DNA of 64,000 bases from Flavobacterium cheniae (lineage in GTDB: Bacteria; Bacteroidota; Bacteroidia; Flavobacteriales; Flavobacteriaceae). Positions within the stretch are counted from its first letter, which is position 1, and each line of letters starts with the position of its first letter. The translations under genes and the position numbers were made by a program. This document shows positions 1 to 7,912 of this stretch, piece by piece. The notes under the pieces are model-generated. The model saw only the letters and a list, made by a program, of their open reading frames with translations, made no database searches and was not told where the DNA came from. The stretch is from assembly GCF_004363695.1 (NCBI RefSeq), contig NZ_SNZC01000001.1:1-64000 (forward strand). The letters run 5' to 3'.

Positions 1-40
1 CAGATGGTACTGCAGTTATGTGGGAGAGTATGTCGCCGCC
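1..40 (+). rRNA. rrf: 5S rRNA, 3' end only (5' part lies outside the window)
   Basis: The first 40 bases match the conserved 3' end of bacterial 5S rRNA: GATGGTACTGC, then GTGGGAGAGTA, then GTCGCCGCC. A strong Rho-independent terminator follows ten bases later. 5S is normally the last gene of a flavobacterial rRNA operon, so 16S and 23S should lie just before the window. The exact 3' end could be a base or two off. Confidence 0.8.
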
Positions 41-49
41 TTTCTTTTG

Positions 50-81
50 AAAAGCCCTATCAGTAATGATAGGGCTTTTTT
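50..81 (+). terminator. Terminator of the rRNA operon
   Basis: An 8-bp stem AGCCCTAT/ATAGGGCT with a CAGTAATG-type loop is followed by a run of T. It sits directly behind the 5S rRNA end and is the expected stop for the rrn transcript. Confidence 0.85.
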
Positions 82-111
82 GTTACCAATATAGCATCCC
101 GATGGGACTAA

Positions 112-137
112 AAAACCACCTCAATTGAGGTGGTTTT
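112..137. terminator. Second hairpin behind the rRNA operon
   Basis: A perfect palindrome with arms AAAACCACCTCAA/TTGAGGTGGTTTT, flanked by A on the left and T on the right. It could end transcription from either side. It probably backs up the first rrn terminator; no gene ends here from the right. Confidence 0.6.
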
Positions 138-165
138 GTGGTTTTTATACTTCATGAAAGGCTAA

Positions 166-213
166 CGCGAGCGTCTCGCTCGTGGATTTGTGGACACGAG
201 CGTCCCGCTCGCG
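166..213. repeat. GC-rich dyad, REP-like
   Basis: Two 19-base segments, 166-184 (CGCGAGCGTCTCGCTCGTG) and 195-213 (CACGAGCGTCCCGCTCGCG), form an inverted repeat interrupted only in the middle. Each half is also a small palindrome (GAGCG-3 nt-CGCTC). The block is very GC-rich for this AT-rich chromosome. It has no coding potential and looks like a REP or MITE-type repeat. Only one copy is in the window, so its copy number is unknown. Confidence 0.6.
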
Positions 214-296
214 CCAGCGACGGGGAACTAGTTAACTAATCCTATTTTAATTTAGGGTTTTGAAAGGTTGTGGTTTTAAATCTGAAACATTATCCA

Positions 297-704
297 TTAC
301 TCAATAAGTTCTAAATTTTTGCATTTATTTTTTTCATACCAATTAATCCAGACCTTTCTATAATTTAAATATTTATTATATGGAATTTGATTTATGTAAT
401 TTCCTGCATGTTCGCTATTAGTTTTTGAATATTTTGAAAAAAATCTTATGGCTTTGTAATAATCAGATTTAATTTTATCCAATTTCTCTAATTTTTCTTC
501 AAAATTAAGTTGTATGTCATTAGCAATATTAGTACTTTTTGATTTATTTTTATAATAATCATCCAATATTGATAAATTACTAAAAAACTCTTTCTTGAAA
601 ATAAGGTTCTCATTACAATTTTCTCTCTCTAAATCAAGTTTTTTATTTCCTGCACAACCTATGGATAATATTACAAGAAAATATATAATTCTAAGTTTTC
701 TCAT
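297..704 (-). CDS. Small orphan lipoprotein
   Basis: A 135-residue protein of unknown function. The start is set at the ATG at 704, because a signal peptide begins there: MRKLRI, a hydrophobic stretch, then lipobox LSIGC with Cys17 as the lipid site. An upstream in-frame extension would bury this signal. The mature part is lysine- and asparagine-rich and probably helical, ending in W-x2-WYEKNK. The same W-x2-WYEKNK motif occurs in the secreted orphan at 23901-24341, so both may belong to one loose flavobacterial family. It stands alone between the rrn end and a hairpin element. No function is assigned. Confidence 0.65.
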   Translation of the reverse strand: MRKLRIIYFLVILSIGCAGNKKLDLERENCNENLIFKKEFFSNLSILDDYYKNKSKSTNIANDIQLNFEEKLEKLDKIKSDYYKAIRFFSKYSKTNSEHAGNYINQIPYNKYLNYRKVWINWYEKNKCKNLELIE

Positions 705-832
705 GTCATTTTTTTTTAATAATATCAGCGGGTGGTTTTCCCAGTTCACGAGCGAATCCTTTTGCGTTTTTTGTGAATTATAAGCAATTTATAAATTATT
801 TTCCAATAAATATTTAACTGAAAACAAATTCC

Positions 833-926
833 GCGTTAGGGATAGGAGCATTGTTTGAGCTCTTACTTAAAATACCTAAGAATTTTAAGTAAAGCGAGTG
901 GGATAGCCCGACCCTTGTGGGAACGC
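833..926. repeat. Intergenic element with GCGTT/AACGC ends and inner hairpin
   Basis: The block begins GCGTTAGGGATAGGAGC and ends GATAGCCCGACCC...GAACGC, so GCGTT pairs with AACGC. Inside is a strong hairpin, TTACTTAAAAT/ATTTTAAGTAA, at about 862-892. It starts one base after the stop codon of the minus-strand ATP-grasp gene (928). From memory, sequences of this form (GGGAT...AGCCCGACCC) recur behind genes in many Flavobacterium genomes. That recollection was not checked. It could act as a terminator or be a mobile repeat. Confidence 0.55.
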
Positions 927-927
927 T

Positions 928-1968
928 CTAAAATTCTAAAATGGCATCGTAATGCTTGTGGTGATTTTTAAATTCTTGAACACCTTCTTTAAAAGTTAGG
1001 TATTTTGCCCCGTTATTGTGGTTGTTTTTACTGATTAGGTACATGTAATGGAAATGGCGTGTGAGTTCTTTCCAACCGAATAAAAGCGAATGTTTTGGGT
1101 CGTACATGTGAGTAGGTTCGCTAATGGCACCGTTTATTTCTACGATTTGGAAGTTTTTACCTTTTGCTAAATCTTCATAAGAATAGTACATAATATCCAT
1201 TCTTCCAAAATGAAAACCACTGATTTGACTACAAATGGTATTGAAACTTTCCATCATTTCTGAGGTGATTTCGTGACTAGCATCGACGAATTTTGTTCCG
1301 CGACAATGATTGCCGTAAGGAACCAAATTAATTGTTTCTCCTTCGTTTAAAATAGTGTTTAGTTTGTCTTTGTATTCTTCTTCAAGTACTTCTAATTGTA
1401 GTAGATAGCGTTTGTCTTGATATAGTAATTCGCGAAGGGTGTTTTTACCGTTTCCAGTTAAAATCATGAATTCTTTTGATACAATTCCAGTGATTTTTCC
1501 TGGTTGGTTTGGTAATTTCACATAGAAAAGACCAATTTCATTTTCATACGGAATCAAATCCTGAATTAAAATGTCAAATTTCGCTTTTTTGAGGTAATTT
1601 TCTAGCTCTTCGGTAGTGTGAATTTTTTTTACGGCAGTTCCTCTTAAACCAATATCGGGTTTAGCAATTAAAGGGAATTGAATGTTTTCGGAGTTAATTC
1701 TTTGTAAAATAACTTCTAAATTTTCATTAGGACTAATCAAAAGAGTTTTAGGATAATATTGGGGTGGAATCAAATCGTAAATTTCTTTTTTCGATTCCAT
1801 GAAAAATCCTCCATTTTTTATAGTTGGATTTGAAGCATTAAAGAAAAAAAATGAGCGTGTTCTAATCACATAATACAAATATTGAAAATATACTGGCAAA
1901 TACACCACTTGATAGGGCCAATATTCCCAATGGGTTAACTTATGTAGGAAAAGATTCAGTTTTGTCAT
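928..1968 (-). CDS. ATP-grasp family ligase (D-Ala-D-Ala ligase-like)
   Basis: A 346-residue cytosolic protein with the ATP-grasp fold. Visible motifs are FPLIAKPDIGLRG (about 98-110, lysine plus glycine-rich ATP loop), a QDLIPYENEIG segment, and a late RMDIMYY...IVEINGAISEPTH block that supplies the metal-binding Asp, Glu and Asn. Family members join a carboxylate to an amine using ATP; the substrate cannot be read from sequence. The ATG at 1968 is chosen because the longer form would need a TTG start inside the preceding gene. It lies 4 bases behind the NRDE gene, last in a four-gene run. Calling it a true D-Ala-D-Ala ligase would go too far. Confidence 0.8.
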   Translation of the reverse strand: MTKLNLFLHKLTHWEYWPYQVVYLPVYFQYLYYVIRTRSFFFFNASNPTIKNGGFFMESKKEIYDLIPPQYYPKTLLISPNENLEVILQRINSENIQFPLIAKPDIGLRGTAVKKIHTTEELENYLKKAKFDILIQDLIPYENEIGLFYVKLPNQPGKITGIVSKEFMILTGNGKNTLRELLYQDKRYLLQLEVLEEEYKDKLNTILNEGETINLVPYGNHCRGTKFVDASHEITSEMMESFNTICSQISGFHFGRMDIMYYSYEDLAKGKNFQIVEINGAISEPTHMYDPKHSLLFGWKELTRHFHYMYLISKNNHNNGAKYLTFKEGVQEFKNHHKHYDAILEF

Positions 1969-1972
1969 TTTT

Positions 1973-2647
1973 TTATTCGAATAAATCAAGATACTTCATT
2001 TGTATTATATCGTTCTTTACTTTGCATTGCGTTATGCTGATGGTTTTCAATACATCGTTGCGATTAATCTGCAAGCCAAACTCTTTATTTTCTGATTCTG
2101 TAAATTGATGAAAATGTAAAATTTCTTCTGGTGTTGGAGCGTTTTTACTTTTTATAAAATCTTGAAACCATTCTTTTCTTTTTTCTCTAATTTCTTTTGA
2201 ATAAAGAGTAGAAGAGGACCAAATATGAAATTGCTTTGCATCAAATTCTGTGGTGCTTTTTTCAGCTTCGTTCCATTGCAATTGTGTCAATTTATTGTTT
2301 TCAACTAACACTATTGTGAACGGTTCAATGTCAGTCAAATCAATTTTTTCCCAATAATCGAAAGTGTTTTCAGCGGTCATTAAGTCTAAGACAACTAAAC
2401 CTCTACTTTTTCGGTATTTTGATTTTGGAATGTGTTTTTCTTGTGCTCCGTTTAGTAAAACAATAATTTTGGTTTCATTATTTGCTACCCAAGTTCCGCC
2501 AGCTTTTGGGTCTTTTGGAAAGATTATCTTTTTTCCTTCAATCAAATATTCTTGTGGAGAAAGTGCTCTTTCACGAGTAATTTTTTCATCTCGATTAGAC
2601 GTGACAATACAACCTTCAGGAGTTGGAATATACGTTACTGTGCACAT
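1973..2647 (-). CDS. NRDE family protein (TANGO2-like)
   Basis: A 224-residue protein starting Met-Cys, with the family signature SNRDEK at residues 17-22. NRDE/TANGO2 proteins have an Ntn-hydrolase-like fold, in which Cys2 becomes the N-terminal residue after Met removal. Further support comes from GGTWVANN and the conserved GAQEK turn. The biochemical role is not settled; the eukaryotic relative is linked to lipid or heme handling. The first 13 bases overlap the 3' end of the DinB gene, which argues for translational coupling, and the next gene starts 4 bases after its stop. Confidence 0.85.
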   Translation of the reverse strand: MCTVTYIPTPEGCIVTSNRDEKITRERALSPQEYLIEGKKIIFPKDPKAGGTWVANNETKIIVLLNGAQEKHIPKSKYRKSRGLVVLDLMTAENTFDYWEKIDLTDIEPFTIVLVENNKLTQLQWNEAEKSTTEFDAKQFHIWSSSTLYSKEIREKRKEWFQDFIKSKNAPTPEEILHFHQFTESENKEFGLQINRNDVLKTISITQCKVKNDIIQMKYLDLFE

Positions 2648-3123
2648 TGTTTGCGATATTCTAATGTTGATGGCGCTACTCCGAATGTACTAGGTATTTT
2701 AATATGTGGTAGACTATGTAATGCTACTTTTATTAAGGCTTGATGATGAATACTGTGTTCTAAATTGTAAATTAATTCTCTGAAATAGTTGGTTTGTAAC
2801 AGTTCAATTGGACTAAAACAATTGTGTGTTAGCGAAAGAGGTTTATTTGGTTTGTCTAGTTCCAAAAGATATTTTTCAATGATAGCAATCGATTCATTTT
2901 TATCGGTTTGAAGCAATACATCTCGTTTTCTATCATCGTAATTGATTAATCCGTAGTCGTAGTTTTCAAATAAACAGCCAAATAACTCAATAATATGTCG
3001 CATGTGTTCTCCAATAGTAGCATTGCTTAACTCTGGATTTTTTTGCGTGAATTCATCGTTTGTAAGCTGACGAAGTAATTCGATATTTTCGGAAAGATTA
3101 TTCTTTATACTTTTTATCAGCAT
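2635..3123 (-). CDS. DinB-like protein (YfiT/DinB four-helix bundle)
   Basis: A 162-residue protein with the DinB/YfiT pattern: GEHMRHI near residues 38-44 and NLEHSIHHQALI near 120-132. His40, His123 and His127 are candidate divalent-metal ligands. Members are metal-dependent hydrolases or thiol transferases, and the substrate is unknown here. The ATG at 3123 is preferred over an upstream start that would run into msrB; it lies 4 bases after the msrB stop. Its end overlaps the NRDE start by 13 bases, so it is the second gene of the msrB-DinB-NRDE-ATP-grasp run. Confidence 0.75.
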   Translation of the reverse strand: MLIKSIKNNLSENIELLRQLTNDEFTQKNPELSNATIGEHMRHIIELFGCLFENYDYGLINYDDRKRDVLLQTDKNESIAIIEKYLLELDKPNKPLSLTHNCFSPIELLQTNYFRELIYNLEHSIHHQALIKVALHSLPHIKIPSTFGVAPSTLEYRKQCAQ

Positions 3124-3127
3124 AGTT

Positions 3128-3604
3128 TTACTTTGTTTCTGGAACAAATTTTATGGAAACAGAGTTCATGCAAAAGCGTTGACCAGTAGTTTCTTTTGGT
3201 CCATCGTCAAAAATATGACCTAAATGACCATCACATTTTGCACACAATACTTCAGTTCTAACCATTCCGTAGCTCAAATCTTGAACATAGACAACCGAAC
3301 CTTTAATCGCTTTGTCAAACGAAGGCCAACCACAATGTGAATCAAATTTGGTATCTGAGGTGAATAAATCATTTCCGCAACCTGCACAAACGTATTTACC
3401 TTTTTCAAAATGATCCCAATATTCTCCCGTAAAGGCTCTTTCGGTTCCTTTGTTTCTTAAAACTTCATATTGCTCTGGAGTAAGCTCAGCTTTCCATTGC
3501 GCTTCTGTTTTTTTGGAATTTGAATTCATGTTTTTAGGTTCTTTGTTTTGTGATTGACACGACTGAAATGTGATTACTAAAAGTAATAAAAATAAGTTTT
3601 TCAT
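3128..3604 (-). CDS. msrB: Peptide-methionine (R)-S-oxide reductase MsrB, lipoprotein form
   Basis: This enzyme reduces methionine-R-sulfoxide in oxidised proteins. Numbered from the ATG at 3604, zinc ligands are Cys73/Cys76 (CAGC) and Cys121/Cys124 (CAKC), the CGWPSF block is at 91-96, and the catalytic Cys145 is in [11 protein letters not shown]. The N-terminus is a lipoprotein signal with Cys16 (TFQSC), so it should work in the periplasm or on a membrane face. An ATG three codons earlier (3613) is also possible. It is the first gene of a tight minus-strand run. Confidence 0.93.
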   Translation of the reverse strand: MKNLFLLLLVITFQSCQSQNKEPKNMNSNSKKTEAQWKAELTPEQYEVLRNKGTERAFTGEYWDHFEKGKYVCAGCGNDLFTSDTKFDSHCGWPSFDKAIKGSVVYVQDLSYGMVRTEVLCAKCDGHLGHIFDDGPKETTGQRFCMNSVSIKFVPETK

Positions 3605-3674
3605 AGCTAACATTTTTTCAAATTTAAGTGTTATAATTCAAATAAAATGTTAACAATCTTACAAAGTATTTGAA

Positions 3675-4118
3675 TTAGGTATTGATTTCTAAATCTTTAA
3701 TATAGTCTTCGTTTTCATAAAAGAAACGTTCAAAAGCATCCATTTTTTCAGCAAAGAAGTCAAAAACTTCAGGCCAAGTGTTTTTGTTATTAATGCTAAT
3801 TCCTGTTTTTTCTACCCAAACACGACTGATTACTTTTCCTGTTTCTAAATAGAAATTACGTTCAAAAATAACATCGTCTAAATAGTCTTCTAAAAGAATG
3901 GTTTTTAACGATTCTACTTTCTCATAATATATCTTACGTTTTTCTTCGTCTTTTGGTTCTATATCTAGTAAAACTAATGCTTTTTTATTGTCAACATAAA
4001 ATTTGAAGGTTACATCTTTTATTTTGGTATTGTATAACAACCACTTACGAGGATATTCGGCGGCAAATGCAATCCAAAAATCTTTTTTTATTTGAAGCGC
4101 TTCTTCTTTACTGAACAT
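3675..4118 (-). CDS. DUF4268 family protein
   Basis: A 147-residue soluble protein with no signal peptide or membrane segment. The pattern resembles DUF4268: an N-terminal FWxAF region, a central LLDIEPKDEEKR stretch and a C-terminal WPEVFDFFAEKMDAFERFF helix. Some longer DUF4268 proteins are linked to restriction-like nucleases, but this short solo form shows no catalytic motif I can point to. It is divergent from the Nudix gene across a 69-base gap. Confidence 0.7.
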   Translation of the reverse strand: MFSKEEALQIKKDFWIAFAAEYPRKWLLYNTKIKDVTFKFYVDNKKALVLLDIEPKDEEKRKIYYEKVESLKTILLEDYLDDVIFERNFYLETGKVISRVWVEKTGISINNKNTWPEVFDFFAEKMDAFERFFYENEDYIKDLEINT

Positions 4119-4187
4119 ATTATTAAATTAGAAAGTTATTTTGTTTGAAAAAAATAGCTACCTTTAAGGTTGCTAAATTGAGATTGT

Positions 4188-4841
4188 ATGCTTTTTAATG
4201 ATTTTATAAAATATATTCCAAAGATAGAAAAAGAAACGCTCCTTTCTACGGATGCGCATGCAAAAATGGCGCCATTAGAACGTATTTCTTATTTAAATGA
4301 GGAAAATTATATGGATAAAAATCCGAGGAAAGCTGCCGTTTTAATGCTCTTCTATCCTAAAAATTCGGTTACACATTTAGCCTTAATTGTTCGAAATTCG
4401 TATCCTGGAGTTCATTCTTCTCAAATAGGTTTTCCAGGTGGTAAAGTAGAAGAGTACGATGCCGATTTAGAGGAAACAGCACTTAGAGAAACTCATGAAG
4501 AAGTGGGTATTCATCCAGATAAAATTCAAATCATCAAACCATTTAGTGAAATTTATATTCCACCAAGTAATTTTTTAGTCGCCCCTTTTATGGGAATTTC
4601 TAATGAAGAATTAACTTTTATTCCAGATTTAGATGAAGTCAAACGAGTTTTAGAGTTTTCAATTGCTGACTTTTTAGACGAGAAAAGTATTACAAAAGTA
4701 ACCATGTCAACTTCTTATGCTACCGATATTGAAGTACCTGCTTTTATGGTGGACAAATATGTGGTTTGGGGTGCTACTGCAATGATGATGAGCGAGTTAA
4801 AAGAAACCATTAAGTGTGCGTTAAGTAAATGTAATTTATAG
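4188..4841 (+). CDS. Nudix hydrolase, probable CoA pyrophosphatase
   Basis: A 217-residue protein with a complete Nudix box at about 84-108 (GGKVEE, then RETHEEVGI), which supplies the Mg-binding glutamates. Just before it, ALIVRNSYPGVHSSQIGFPGG matches the CoA-pyrophosphatase (NudL/PCD1) submotif. The likely reaction is CoA to 3',5'-ADP plus 4'-phosphopantetheine. It is followed after 98 bases by the acyltransferase gene, which has its own -7 box, so the two need not be co-transcribed. Confidence 0.85.
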   Translation: MLFNDFIKYIPKIEKETLLSTDAHAKMAPLERISYLNEENYMDKNPRKAAVLMLFYPKNSVTHLALIVRNSYPGVHSSQIGFPGGKVEEYDADLEETALRETHEEVGIHPDKIQIIKPFSEIYIPPSNFLVAPFMGISNEELTFIPDLDEVKRVLEFSIADFLDEKSITKVTMSTSYATDIEVPAFMVDKYVVWGATAMMMSELKETIKCALSKCNL

Positions 4842-4909
4842 TGGTTTCAAATTGTTACGCACTATGATGAATTTAAGTCATTTTTTCTTTCTAAAATCAC
4901 CTATTTTAC

Positions 4910-4917
4910 TACTTTTG
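4910..4917 (+). promoter_or_regulatory. -7 box for the acyltransferase gene
   Basis: TACTTTTG fits the Bacteroidetes -7 consensus TAnnTTTG. It lies 22 bases before the chosen ATG (4940). No clear -33 TTTG is seen. A start site a few bases downstream would exclude the upstream in-frame TTG (4928) as the real start. Confidence 0.55.
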
Positions 4918-4939
4918 CGTTCTTGTTTTGTTAAAAAAA

Positions 4940-5758
4940 ATGAAAATTATGGGATTATTTAAGAGAAATCCTTTCGGACATATATTGTTTTTAAAGACTT
5001 GGTTAATTCGTATAGCGGGTTTTTTAACACACCGTCGTTATCGTTATTTTAACCAATTACAAATCGAAGGTTCAGAAATTATTAGAAGTTTGCCTGATAC
5101 GAATGTTTTATTTATTTCGAATCACCAAACCTATTTTGCTGATGTTGTAGCTATGTTTCACGTTTTTAATGCGAGTTTAAAAGGAAGAGAAAATAACATT
5201 AAAAATGTAATGTATTTATGGAATCCGAAGTTAAACATGTATTATGTAGCGGCTAAGGAAACCATGCAAGAAGGTTTACTACCAAGAATTTTAGCTTATG
5301 CGGGAGCCATTACAGTAGAAAGAACTTGGAGAGCGAAAGGAAAAGATGTTACGGAGAAGAAAGATGTTAATCCGAACGATACTGAAAATATTAAGATTGC
5401 TTTAGAAGATGGTTGGGTAATTACTTTTCCACAAGGAACTACACGTTCTTTTAAACCTGTGCGAAAAGGAACAGCGCATATTATTTTGCAACACAAGCCA
5501 GTTGTAGTACCAATTGTAATTGATGGTTTCCGTCGTTCTTTTGACCGAAAAGGATTGATGATTAAGAAAAAAGGAATCTTACAATCAATGGTGATTAAAG
5601 AACCATTGAAGATTGATTACGAAACAGCAACGGTTGATGAAGTGGTAGAAATGATTGAATTTGCAATAGAACAACATCCTTCTTTATTAAAAGTGATACC
5701 ATCTGAAGTTTTAGATGAACAAGCTAAATTAGACAGAGAAAGAATGTGGAAATATTAA
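4940..5758 (+). CDS. 1-acylglycerol-3-phosphate acyltransferase-like (PlsC family)
   Basis: A 272-residue membrane-associated acyltransferase that would add a second acyl chain during phospholipid synthesis, or acylate a related lipid. Motif I is NHQTYFAD (61-68): catalytic His62 with Asp68 one residue further away than the usual HX4D. The glycerophosphate-binding motif is FPQGTTR (163-169) in place of FPEGTR. A hydrophobic N-terminal stretch (about 14-30) suits membrane attachment. The ATG at 4940 is chosen because a -7 box sits just upstream of the alternative TTG. Confidence 0.8.
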   Translation: MKIMGLFKRNPFGHILFLKTWLIRIAGFLTHRRYRYFNQLQIEGSEIIRSLPDTNVLFISNHQTYFADVVAMFHVFNASLKGRENNIKNVMYLWNPKLNMYYVAAKETMQEGLLPRILAYAGAITVERTWRAKGKDVTEKKDVNPNDTENIKIALEDGWVITFPQGTTRSFKPVRKGTAHIILQHKPVVVPIVIDGFRRSFDRKGLMIKKKGILQSMVIKEPLKIDYETATVDEVVEMIEFAIEQHPSLLKVIPSEVLDEQAKLDRERMWKY

Positions 5759-5763
5759 ATAAA

Positions 5764-5787
5764 AAAAAGAGGCAACTGCCTCTTTTT
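5764..5787. terminator. Bidirectional terminator between convergent genes
   Basis: AAAAAGAGGCA/TGCCTCTTTTT stem with a short loop, between the plus-strand acyltransferase and the minus-strand TraB gene. A and T runs on both sides let it serve both transcripts. Confidence 0.85.
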
Positions 5788-6642
5788 TTATTTAACAGCT
5801 TCTACTTTATATCCTTGTTTTCGCAATAGTTTTATTACTCCTTCTTCTCCAGCTAAATGACCAGCACCAACACCAAAAAAGGTAGGTTTGTCTTTCATGG
5901 TTTTAATCATGATTGGAATCCAGTTTTTATTTCTATTGTTTAATAAAACATCTTGGTTTTCAGAAGTGATTTTATTGTCAGAATCGTCCATCATTTTTAA
6001 CATTCCTTCAATGTCTTTGTTTTGATAGATTTTCATCATTTTATTCATTTCATCTTTATCTTTTTCTAAATCGCCTTTTGCCATTTTTAATAGTTCTTCT
6101 GCTTGTATTTCATATGAAATAGCATCAAAAACTTTCATTTGGTCTTCAATAGTTTCTAACCCGAAAACTTCTTCGTTTTGTTCTTCGGTTACTTTCATTA
6201 AAACACTTTCCACGGATTGAAATGGGCAATCAATCATCTTTGGATAAAGCATAGTAGTTATCATAAAAGGTTTAAAACTATCGAATAGCTTAGCCGACAT
6301 GTTCAAGTTTTTCTTAAGAAATTCATCTACTGTTTTAAAATCTTCTGAGTTTAGTAAAGTCGATAATTTCGCACCATCTTTCATCATCATATGTTGCATC
6401 ATTTGCATTTGCATCGATTTTTCATCCATATCTAGCTCTAAATACAATTGTTTTGTGTTTTCTAATGCACTTAAAGTATTATAATCTAAAGTCGCGTCAC
6501 AAGTAATATGAATGGTTCCAAATAAATACGAATCGTATTTTAATCCGTTTCCAGATATTTTCCACAATAAACTTTTTTCTAATTCTTGAGAGAAAGAAAA
6601 ACCAGTTAGTAAAGTTAAAAGCGTGATAAAGAATTTTTTCAT
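5788..6642 (-). CDS. TraB/GumN family protein
   Basis: A 284-residue secreted or membrane-anchored protein with an N-terminal signal (MKKFFITLLTLLTGFSFSQ). Family marks are the N-terminal LFGTIHI block (His in the GTxH motif) and the C-terminal GVGAGHLAGEEGV followed by LLRKQGYKV (about 257-280). TraB/GumN proteins have a TIKI/erythromycin-esterase-like metal hydrolase fold; the substrate here is unknown. A methionine- and aspartate-rich region runs from about 75 to 100. Its ATG overlaps the stop of the upstream membrane gene (TAATG), so it is the third gene of a sigma-factor operon. Confidence 0.88.
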   Translation of the reverse strand: MKKFFITLLTLLTGFSFSQELEKSLLWKISGNGLKYDSYLFGTIHITCDATLDYNTLSALENTKQLYLELDMDEKSMQMQMMQHMMMKDGAKLSTLLNSEDFKTVDEFLKKNLNMSAKLFDSFKPFMITTMLYPKMIDCPFQSVESVLMKVTEEQNEEVFGLETIEDQMKVFDAISYEIQAEELLKMAKGDLEKDKDEMNKMMKIYQNKDIEGMLKMMDDSDNKITSENQDVLLNNRNKNWIPIMIKTMKDKPTFFGVGAGHLAGEEGVIKLLRKQGYKVEAVK

Positions 6643-7283
6643 TAGTAGTCTATTTTTTTTAGTTCATCATAATTTTTTTGAAGACGGCGCATTAAAATAC
6701 CATACAGTAATCGGTAGAATAACCAAATTAGGCCAATAAATACAATAATTACCGCAGCATAAACTAAAAGCATGATACAGTAAAATGTTTTTGGATCAAT
6801 ATTAGAAGATGCGTTGTCAATTACTTTTTTAATAGAAGGATCGTATAAAAATTGGAAAATAAATACAATAATCATCGAAATTGCAGTCATTGCTAAGTTA
6901 TACCAAACATAATATTTAACTGTTTTACGAGTTTTTAAAATGTTTTGCATCAATTGTTTAACATTGTCTGTAGTGTTTATCGCTTTGTAGTTTTTGAAAA
7001 ACAAAAAGATAAAAAAGAGAATGACTCCATAACTTATTACAGACATAAAAGGCATAAATGTATCCAGATGATATAATTCAAGTGTTTTGGTGTATTTATC
7101 ATCTGCCGTTAAAAAAGAAATACTCAACCATAAAAGTAGTTCTAAAACACTAATAATCACAATCCACTTCACGATAGAAGAGGAACGTTTATGTAGCATT
7201 CCATAAATTTCTTTTTCACCTATTTGTTGGAACGAACTTTCTTGTTTTTTCCAGTCTTTTTTTAATAAATCTAATTCATCCAT
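6642..7283 (-). CDS. Four-helix membrane protein, possible anti-sigma partner
   Basis: A 213-residue protein with a charged N-terminal segment of about 38 residues (MDELDLLKKDWKKQ...) and four membrane helices at about 40-58, 78-97, 124-145 and 166-190, ending in a basic tail. No enzyme motif is seen. It starts 3 bases after the ECF sigma-factor stop and overlaps the TraB start by one base. The position and the short cytosolic N-terminus suggest an anti-sigma factor, but I see no canonical zinc anti-sigma motif, so that is inference. Confidence 0.7.
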   Translation of the reverse strand: MDELDLLKKDWKKQESSFQQIGEKEIYGMLHKRSSSIVKWIVIISVLELLLWLSISFLTADDKYTKTLELYHLDTFMPFMSVISYGVILFFIFLFFKNYKAINTTDNVKQLMQNILKTRKTVKYYVWYNLAMTAISMIIVFIFQFLYDPSIKKVIDNASSNIDPKTFYCIMLLVYAAVIIVFIGLIWLFYRLLYGILMRRLQKNYDELKKIDY

Positions 7284-7286
7284 GAG

Positions 7287-7781
7287 TTACGGATTTAATA
7301 TTTTTTTTAATTTCCCTTTCACACGGTTCATTTTCACACGTGCATTCACTTCACTAATCCCCAACGTTTCTGAAATTTCGGTATAATCTTTATCTTCTAA
7401 GTATAAGAAAACTAAGGCTTTTTCAATATCGTTCAGTTCGCTAATGGCACTGTACAGTAGCTTTAATTTTTCTTCTTCTTCAAAATTGTAATCGTCTTGT
7501 GTTACTTTATGAAAAGTACTATCAAATTCAATTGTGTCAATACTTCGCTTCTTTTTTCGGTAAAGTGTAATGGCTGTGTTTAATCCTACGCGATACGCCC
7601 AAGTAGTAAATTTAGAATCGCCTCTAAAGTTGGGAAAAGCTTTCCATAATTGAATCGTAATTTCCTGAAACAAATCTTTATGCGCATCTTCATCAGTAGT
7701 ATATAATCGACAAATTTTGTGGATTATATTCTGATTCTCTTTGAGTTGCTTTACGAAAAGTGCTTCCGATTCTGATTTCAT
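7287..7781 (-). CDS. ECF-type RNA polymerase sigma factor
   Basis: A 164-residue sigma-70 family protein with only regions 2 and 4. Region 2 shows DLFQEITIQLWKAFPNF and FTTWAYRVGLNTAI; region 4 shows the helix-turn-helix YTEISETLGISEVNARVKMNRVKGKLKKIL. It directs RNA polymerase to a specific regulon. The ATG at 7781 is used instead of a TTG two codons upstream. It leads a three-gene operon with a membrane protein and TraB/GumN, so the regulon probably responds to an envelope signal. Confidence 0.92.
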   Translation of the reverse strand: MKSESEALFVKQLKENQNIIHKICRLYTTDEDAHKDLFQEITIQLWKAFPNFRGDSKFTTWAYRVGLNTAITLYRKKKRSIDTIEFDSTFHKVTQDDYNFEEEEKLKLLYSAISELNDIEKALVFLYLEDKDYTEISETLGISEVNARVKMNRVKGKLKKILNP

Positions 7782-7881
7782 ATACAATAAGTAGTAGTTT
7801 TTACCAATTTGTTACAAGTTTACTATTTCAAATTTAATTAATCATTAACTATTTTGCGAAACATTCAATTCTTTTTCTTCT

Positions 7882-7889
7882 TATCTTTG
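7882..7889 (+). promoter_or_regulatory. -7 box for the NADH dehydrogenase gene
   Basis: TATCTTTG matches TAnnTTTG, 23 bases before the ATG. A TTTTG at 7852-7856 is a possible -33 element but the 25-base spacing is longer than usual. Confidence 0.5.
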
Positions 7890-7912
7890 ACTTGATAAAT
7901 TTACAATGATAA

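Noticed and set aside
3675..4118. DUF4268 gene as a defence or restriction component
   Set aside because: It is a short solo protein among housekeeping genes with no methyltransferase, helicase or nuclease motif beside it.
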